Assembly: GCA_958438955.1 (NCBI GenBank)
Contig: CAUBTS010000077.1
Location: 1 to 9,885, forward strand
From: an uncultured Collinsella sp.
GTDB taxonomy: Bacteria; Actinomycetota; Coriobacteriia; Coriobacteriales; Coriobacteriaceae
Length of the DNA stretch: 9,885 nucleotides
Direction: 5' to 3'
Below the pieces are notes generated by a model, which had not been told where the DNA came from, made no database searches, and worked only from the letters and a program-made list of their open reading frames with translations. The translations under genes and the position numbers were made by a program. Shown here piece after piece: positions 6,145 to 9,885 of this stretch (the stretch's first letter is position 1; the number at the start of each line of letters is the position of its first letter).

Positions 6145-7020
6145 TCATTTTCCAAGCCAGTTTTTGAACCACCATTCCATGGATCGGCTCATCTCGGCCA
6201 TAAAGGGACTCGTGTGCTTGCGGGTATAGATGTCCACGACGCGCTCCCCCACCTCGCGGGCATGCGGACGGAACATTGCGTCCATCTCGGCCACCTGCGC
6301 GTCCATGGTCGCGGCATCCGCGCGGCAGTAGCGCTCCTCGTGCACCAGGTTCACCACGGGGTGCGCAATGGCCGGACGCTCCTTACGGGGCGTGCCGATG
6401 ATAAGCATCGATAGCGGCATGGTATAGGGCGGCAGATCGAGCAGCTCGGCAACTTCCTCGGCATTCTCGACGATATCACCGATGTAGCAGCTCCCCAGCC
6501 CCAGGGCCTCGGCGGCAACCACGGCGTTTTGCGCGGCGATCACGGCGTCCTGGGCCGCGATGGCAAAGTCGCCCAAACCCGGCGCGCGGCGGGGCGCCTT
6601 GCCCGTACGCTCGACAAACTCGGGCTCAAAGCAGCCCACGTGCTCAAACAGATCGATCCACTTGGCATAATCGACCACAAATATTAGTGCCCAGGGCGCC
6701 TTGGCAATCATGGGCTGGTGGTCGCACAGGTCAGCCAGGCGGTCGAGCGTAGCCTGCTCGCGGATACTCACGATGGAATACATCATCATGGCGCCCGCCG
6801 ACGGCGCGCGACTCGCCGCATGCAAAATCGCTGCACGCTGCTCGTCGGTCACCGCCACGGGACGGTCGTTGTCATCACGCGCGAAGGCACGCGTGGAGGA
6901 ACGGTGCTCCAACGTGTCCAGCACCGCATTGCCCGTAGTCTCGACCGGATAACCGTTCGTATCCACGCCCGCAGCTCCGTCGCAGTACTCGGCGCCCGTC
7001 ATACAAACCTGCTCGCCCAT
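6145..7020 (-). CDS. Nitroreductase-family FMN oxidoreductase
   Basis: This 291-residue protein belongs to the FMN-dependent nitroreductase superfamily, which reduces nitro compounds, quinones or other electrophiles with NAD(P)H as soluble homodimers. FMN-contact features are HRSSTRAF (39-46), ASRAPSAGAMMMYS, and the GLGSCYIGDIVENAEEVAELL segment followed by a LIIGTP strand, typical of the family. The true substrate cannot be read from sequence. Residues 1-30 form an N-terminal extension with two cysteines before the usual fold, and the C-terminus is tryptophan-rich (MEWWFKNWLGK). Start choice: ATG 7020 has GAGG 8 nt upstream; ATG 7002 is an alternative with a weaker site that would remove six residues. 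It is transcribed divergently from the LTA-synthase-like gene and is separated from kup by about 160 nt that include a hairpin and the kup promoter. It therefore looks monocistronic. No convincing promoter was found. Confidence 0.85.
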   Translation of the reverse strand: MGEQVCMTGAEYCDGAAGVDTNGYPVETTGNAVLDTLEHRSSTRAFARDDNDRPVAVTDEQRAAILHAASRAPSAGAMMMYSIVSIREQATLDRLADLCDHQPMIAKAPWALIFVVDYAKWIDLFEHVGCFEPEFVERTGKAPRRAPGLGDFAIAAQDAVIAAQNAVVAAEALGLGSCYIGDIVENAEEVAELLDLPPYTMPLSMLIIGTPRKERPAIAHPVVNLVHEERYCRADAATMDAQVAEMDAMFRPHAREVGERVVDIYTRKHTSPFMAEMSRSMEWWFKNWLGK

Positions 7021-7234
7021 AGCTCTATCCTCGCCAATTCTTTAAGAAGCCTTTACGTTTCCGTGTAATTCCCGTCCATTATCGCGCAGGTCGCCACTAC
7101 ATTGCGCCACACCGCCGCACATGCGCGTTAATATGGCTGGTTGTTGTGCGCAGCCCGCAAATGCAGCGCATATTTAGGTAACAATCGGGTAAACCCCCGC
7201 TTTCGTAGGTTTTAAGTTTGTGAGGAGTCTCAGC
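7021..7234. other. Divergent intergenic region between the nitroreductase and LTA-synthase-like genes
   Basis: This 214-bp gap should hold promoters for both neighbours. I could not find a convincing -35/-10 pair for either. Visible elements are a ribosome site for each gene, a short TGCGC/GCGCA inverted repeat (7147-7151 and 7166-7170) that could be an operator or chance, and a small GGG/CCC palindrome near 7188-7198. No open frame with a ribosome site lies within it. Confidence 0.4.
7222..7227 (+). promoter_or_regulatory. Ribosome binding site fixing the LTA-synthase-like start
   Basis: GAGGAG at 7222-7227 lies 7 nt before ATG 7235. The frame is also open from a GTG at 7220, but that codon overlaps the ribosome site itself, so ATG 7235 is preferred. 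Confidence 0.8.
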
Positions 7235-9535
7235 ATGTTCGCTGCCGCCATCTCGCTCGTCGGTCTTGCGGCGACCGTCTACCTTGTTTTGCGCGAGGCC
7301 AAGGCCATTCGCGCTCAGTCGGGCACCGTCACCAAGGGCGCCTTCGCCTGGAGCGTCGCCTTCGGCCTGTTCCAGCTCTTTTTGACCGTCTGGGGCGCTA
7401 TTGGCCTCGTCGCGCAAAACGAGCCGCTCGCCTTTGTGATGCTCATCCTGACCAACGCCACCCTCACCGGGTGCGCCTGGGCCAGCATCGCCCGCGACCG
7501 CATCGCCCCGCGCGTCTTTGCGTTCGCCGGGCCCGACGCCCCCGCCCCCACCGGCAAGCTCGCCCGCCTGCGCGGCGCCTTTGTGGGCAAACCGCTCGTC
7601 GCCGCCGTCCTGTGCCTGCTGCTCGCCGGCGTCTTTGCGCTGCTGGGCATGGAGGTCTCGTCCAACCACGACTTTACCTGGGTCTACCCCCTGTGCATCC
7701 TGCTCGAGTGGGCCATCATCACCACGCTCATGGTCGGCCTGTTCTTCCTGTTCCAGCGCCACGGCGCAGCTCCCGCGGTCCTGGCCTTTGCCCTCTTTGT
7801 CCTGGGCATTGCCGAGTTCTTCGTCATCACGTTTAAATCCATGCCCATCCAGCCGGGCGACCTTTCGGCCATCTCCACCGCCGCTGCGGTCGCCGGCACC
7901 GGCTACACCTTCTCGATCTCGCTGTTCTGTGTGCTGTCCATGGGCTTTACCGCCATCGCCATGCTGCTATGCGAGTACGCCGGCCTGGTGGCACCGCACC
8001 GTCAGAAGGGCGCCGCCAACGCCAAGCGCATGCTGCTCACCAACCTGCTCGTCGCCGTGCTGTGCCTGGGCGGCGTGACCGCGCACGTCACGCTTATCGA
8101 CTACTACAACACCCTCGGCATCACCGTCTACACCTGGCGCCCGCTCGAGAGCTACTGGCGCGAGGGCTACCTGCCTGCTTTTATTAGTGCGGCGCAGTCC
8201 ATCAAGCCGCCCAAACCCGCCGACTACTCCGTCGACGATGCCAAGGCCACGCTCAAAAAGTACGCCAAGGCCTACGACAAGTCCGACGCGGCCAAGAGCG
8301 ACGAGCGCGCCGCCGCAAAGGAGCAGTTCGACAGCGAGAAGCCCACGGTCATCGCCATCATGAACGAGACCTTCTCGGATCTTTCGATCTACCAGAACAT
8401 GCGCGCCGGCTACGAGGGCCCGCAGTACTTTAAGAACCTGTCCAACTGCCTCAGCCGCGGCAAGCTCTACGTGAGCGCCTACGGCGGCGGCACCGCCAAT
8501 ACCGAGTTTGAGTTTATGACCGGCAACTCCATGGCCAACCTGGGCTCGGGCGTGTACCCCTACACCATCTACAACATGGAGACGACCGGGAACCTGGCAG
8601 AGCAGTTCAAATCGCTCGGCTATTCCACCACGGCCATGCACCCCAACCACGCGACCAACTGGAACCGCGAGAACGTCTACAAGGACTTTGGCTTTGACCG
8701 GTTCCTGTCCATCAACGACTTCCAAGGCGCCGATACCCTGCGCGGCATGGTGACCGACCAGGCGACCTACGACAAGATTCTTGAGCTGCTCGACCAGAAC
8801 GCCGATCCGCAGTTTATCTTCGACGTGACCATGCAGAACCACTCGGGCTACGACACGGGCCTGCTGCCGGTCGACAAGCAGATGCACCTGAACATCGACA
8901 CGACCGACCTGGACACCAAGACCGTCGAGGACGGCACGCTCTCCGATGTCGACGAGTATGTCTCGTGCATCGAGCAGTCCGACCAGGCGCTGCGCTACTT
9001 CCTCAACGCCTTGAGCAAGCTCGACCGCAAGGTGGTCGTGGTGTTCTGGGGCGATCACCAGCCGTTCTTCCCGTCCAAGTTCAACGACAAGTGGTTTACT
9101 GACGAGGACGACGCCACGCATCAAGAGCGCCTGTGGCAGACCGACTACATCATCTGGGCCAACTACGACGTTGCCGGCTGCGACCAGACGAGCGAGACCG
9201 ACGACCTGTCCACCAACTACCTGTCCACGCAACTCATGCAGCTGATCGGCGCACCGCTGACCGACTACCAGAAAGCGCACATGACGCTGCGCGAGTCGCT
9301 GCCCGCCATCAACTCGGTGGGCTACGAGGACGCCAGCCTGCGCTGGGCGCTTTCCTCCAACGTCACCGGTGACGATGCCGCCGCCGCAGCCGCCACCAAG
9401 GCGCGCGAAGATTACGCCAAGATGCAGTACTACGAGATGTTCCGCGACGGCAAGAACGTGTACACCGAGCACTTCCAGACCGAGGCTAACGAGACCGACC
9501 CCAACCTGGCACCGGGTACGACCAAGATCAAGTAG
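7235..9535 (+). CDS. LTA-synthase-family (polyglycerol-phosphate transferase / sulfatase-fold) membrane protein
   Basis: This 766-residue protein belongs to the LtaS family, whose members transfer glycerol-phosphate from phosphatidylglycerol onto a glycolipid or glycan outside the cell. About eight hydrophobic segments occupy residues 2-290, against five helices in S. aureus LtaS, and include the family-type PIQPGDL loop (204-210). A charged linker (about 320-370) leads to an extracytoplasmic sulfatase-fold domain (about 370-690). Expected active-site residues are present by motif alignment with LtaS: metal-binding E378 (NETF), nucleophile T420 (GGGTANTEF), R478 in NWNREN, H536 in MQNHSGY, and D607-H608 in WGDHQP. 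A charged tail with an alanine run ends the protein. It has its own ribosome site and is followed by two terminator hairpins, so it is probably monocistronic. Exact product (lipoteichoic acid, phosphoglycerol decoration of another polymer) cannot be decided from sequence. Confidence 0.88.
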   Translation: MFAAAISLVGLAATVYLVLREAKAIRAQSGTVTKGAFAWSVAFGLFQLFLTVWGAIGLVAQNEPLAFVMLILTNATLTGCAWASIARDRIAPRVFAFAGPDAPAPTGKLARLRGAFVGKPLVAAVLCLLLAGVFALLGMEVSSNHDFTWVYPLCILLEWAIITTLMVGLFFLFQRHGAAPAVLAFALFVLGIAEFFVITFKSMPIQPGDLSAISTAAAVAGTGYTFSISLFCVLSMGFTAIAMLLCEYAGLVAPHRQKGAANAKRMLLTNLLVAVLCLGGVTAHVTLIDYYNTLGITVYTWRPLESYWREGYLPAFISAAQSIKPPKPADYSVDDAKATLKKYAKAYDKSDAAKSDERAAAKEQFDSEKPTVIAIMNETFSDLSIYQNMRAGYEGPQYFKNLSNCLSRGKLYVSAYGGGTANTEFEFMTGNSMANLGSGVYPYTIYNMETTGNLAEQFKSLGYSTTAMHPNHATNWNRENVYKDFGFDRFLSINDFQGADTLRGMVTDQATYDKILELLDQNADPQFIFDVTMQNHSGYDTGLLPVDKQMHLNIDTTDLDTKTVEDGTLSDVDEYVSCIEQSDQALRYFLNALSKLDRKVVVVFWGDHQPFFPSKFNDKWFTDEDDATHQERLWQTDYIIWANYDVAGCDQTSETDDLSTNYLSTQLMQLIGAPLTDYQKAHMTLRESLPAINSVGYEDASLRWALSSNVTGDDAAAAAATKAREDYAKMQYYEMFRDGKNVYTEHFQTEANETDPNLAPGTTKIK

Positions 9536-9551
9536 CGAGCCTGTATCCCGG

Positions 9552-9614
9552 TTCGTCTGCCCGGACGGCGCGGAACGTAAGGTTCCCTGCTCGGACAGTC
9601 CTGCGCAAGACGAA
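9552..9614 (+). other. Structured 3' leader to the first terminator
   Basis: Between the stop codon and the first terminator there is no gene. TTCGTCT (9552-9558) is complementary to AGACGAA (9608-9614), enclosing a small GGAAC/GTTCC hairpin (near 9580-9595). The right arm overlaps the first three bases of the terminator stem. The pairings are short and could be chance. Confidence 0.25.
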
Positions 9615-9637
9615 GGCCACATTAAGTGGCCTTCTTT
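9612..9637 (+). terminator. Intrinsic terminator of the LTA-synthase-like gene (copy 1)
   Basis: GAAGGCCAC (9612-9620) and GTGGCCTTC (9626-9634) form a perfect 9-bp stem around ATTAA, followed by a short T-run (TTTG). It begins 77 nt after the stop codon. The T-run is short, which may explain the presence of a second copy downstream. Confidence 0.72.
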
Positions 9638-9659
9638 GCGTGCGGAACTCGCGATGAAC

Positions 9660-9737
9660 CTTATATGCCTCCGCCTGGACAGACGCCCTGATGTTGGGGC
9701 GTGGCTTGTCTTGGGTGTATCGCCGAACATATATAAG
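9660..9737 (+). other. Structured non-coding stretch between the twin terminators; possible small RNA
   Basis: CTTATAT (9660-9666) can pair with ATATAAG (9731-9737). Inside, ACGCCC (9683-9688) pairs with GGGCGT (9697-9702) around an 8-nt loop. The stretch runs directly into the second terminator. No open frame with a ribosome site is visible and no good promoter was found, so a small RNA is only a possibility. Confidence 0.2.
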
Positions 9738-9739
9738 TT

Positions 9740-9769
9740 GAAGGCCACGTTATGTGGCCTTCTTTGTTT
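9740..9769 (+). terminator. Second, near-identical terminator hairpin (copy 2)
   Basis: GAAGGCCAC (9740-9748) and GTGGCCTTC (9754-9762) form a 9-bp stem around GTTAT, followed by TTTGTTTG. Over 36 aligned bases (9612-9647 against 9740-9775) it differs from copy 1 at only four positions, and the identity extends past the stem into GCGGAA. It has a better T-run than copy 1, so it may act as a backup for the LTA-synthase-like transcript or end a separate short RNA. Confidence 0.65.
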
Positions 9770-9771
9770 GC

Positions 9772-9885
9772 GGAAAGTGTGTCCCGGAATTCTTGTCTGG
9801 AATGGGATGCAGTTTCCGCTTGGGACCCGATTGGGAAAGTGCGTCCCACTTTGGGGGCTGATTCTGGGACGTGGTTTCCGGTTGG
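9772..9885. repeat. 62-bp direct repeat with internal inverted arms, running off the window
   Basis: GGAAAGTG-Y-GTCCC occurs at 9772-9785 and again at 9834-9847, and TTTCCG at 9813-9818 and 9875-9880; both pairs are spaced by exactly 62 bp. Within each unit GGAAA pairs with TTTCC and GTCCC with GGGA(C/T), so each unit can fold into a hairpin with a variable central stretch of about 18 bp. A further TGGGAC at 9821-9826 lies between the units. No gene is seen here. Confidence 0.6.

Noticed and set aside
7147..7170. TGCGC/GCGCA inverted repeat as an operator in the divergent gap
   Set aside because: Only five base pairs with a 14-nt spacer in GC-rich DNA; chance is a sufficient explanation, and no regulator gene is adjacent.
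7967..9748. 593-codon open frame on the minus strand opposite the LTA-synthase-like gene
   Set aside because: It is a composition shadow of a gene with intact catalytic motifs; its translation is repetitive in Val, Gly, Leu and His, and its 5' end runs through a terminator hairpin.
9661..9849. 62-codon frame on the minus strand in the right-hand gap
   Set aside because: It spans the second terminator hairpin and the 62-bp repeat, and its translation has no recognisable pattern. The DNA is better explained by those elements.
9772..9885. CRISPR array
   Set aside because: The period is compatible, but the conserved parts are two separated arms with a variable centre inside the palindrome, only two units are visible, they are imperfect, and there are no cas genes.

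Overview
The window is GC-rich (roughly 60% or more). Its genes use clear Shine-Dalgarno sites, and it encodes a Gram-positive-type polyglycerol-phosphate (lipoteichoic acid) synthase-like enzyme beside an RlmK-type rRNA methyltransferase. Codon use, gene content and the many palindromes in the gaps suggest a high-GC Gram-positive gut anaerobe, most likely a Coriobacteriia member close to Collinsella. The taxon is inferred from overall character, not from a marker gene.

Layout. 1-1152 (+): C-terminal, RlmK-like part of a 23S rRNA methyltransferase, possibly cut by the window edge. 1153-1245: gap between convergent genes with a two-tier palindrome that looks like the terminator of the minus-strand genes. 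6026-1246 (-): a potassium-related cluster read leftwards as kup (K+ uptake permease), a 64-residue one-helix membrane protein, a hairpin with a T-tract, then a shortened KdpD-like sensor kinase and a KdpE-like response regulator, which are tightly coupled to each other. 6110-6142: a second hairpin related to the one before kdpD. 7020-6145 (-): an FMN nitroreductase-family protein. 7021-7234: divergent intergenic region. 7235-9535 (+): a membrane-anchored LTA-synthase-family sulfatase-fold enzyme. 9536-9885: no gene; two near-identical terminator hairpins 128 bp apart, a structured stretch between them, and a 62-bp direct repeat carrying inverted arms that runs off the right edge.

How the genes may work together. 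KdpD/KdpE normally controls the kdpFABC K+ pump. Here no kdpFABC is present, and the two-component pair lies downstream of kup and a small membrane protein. The kinase lacks the cytoplasmic N-terminal KdpD and USP modules, so any K+ or c-di-AMP sensing through them is absent. The simplest reading is a K+ uptake cassette with a reduced sensor. A strong terminator-like palindrome about 20 nt before kdpD would limit read-through from kup. The nitroreductase and LTA-synthase-like genes appear to be separate units.

The most distinctive material is the kup/small protein/short KdpD arrangement, and the gaps, which hold four different kinds of palindromic or repeated elements. I see no CRISPR array, tRNA, rRNA, transposase gene or phage gene.
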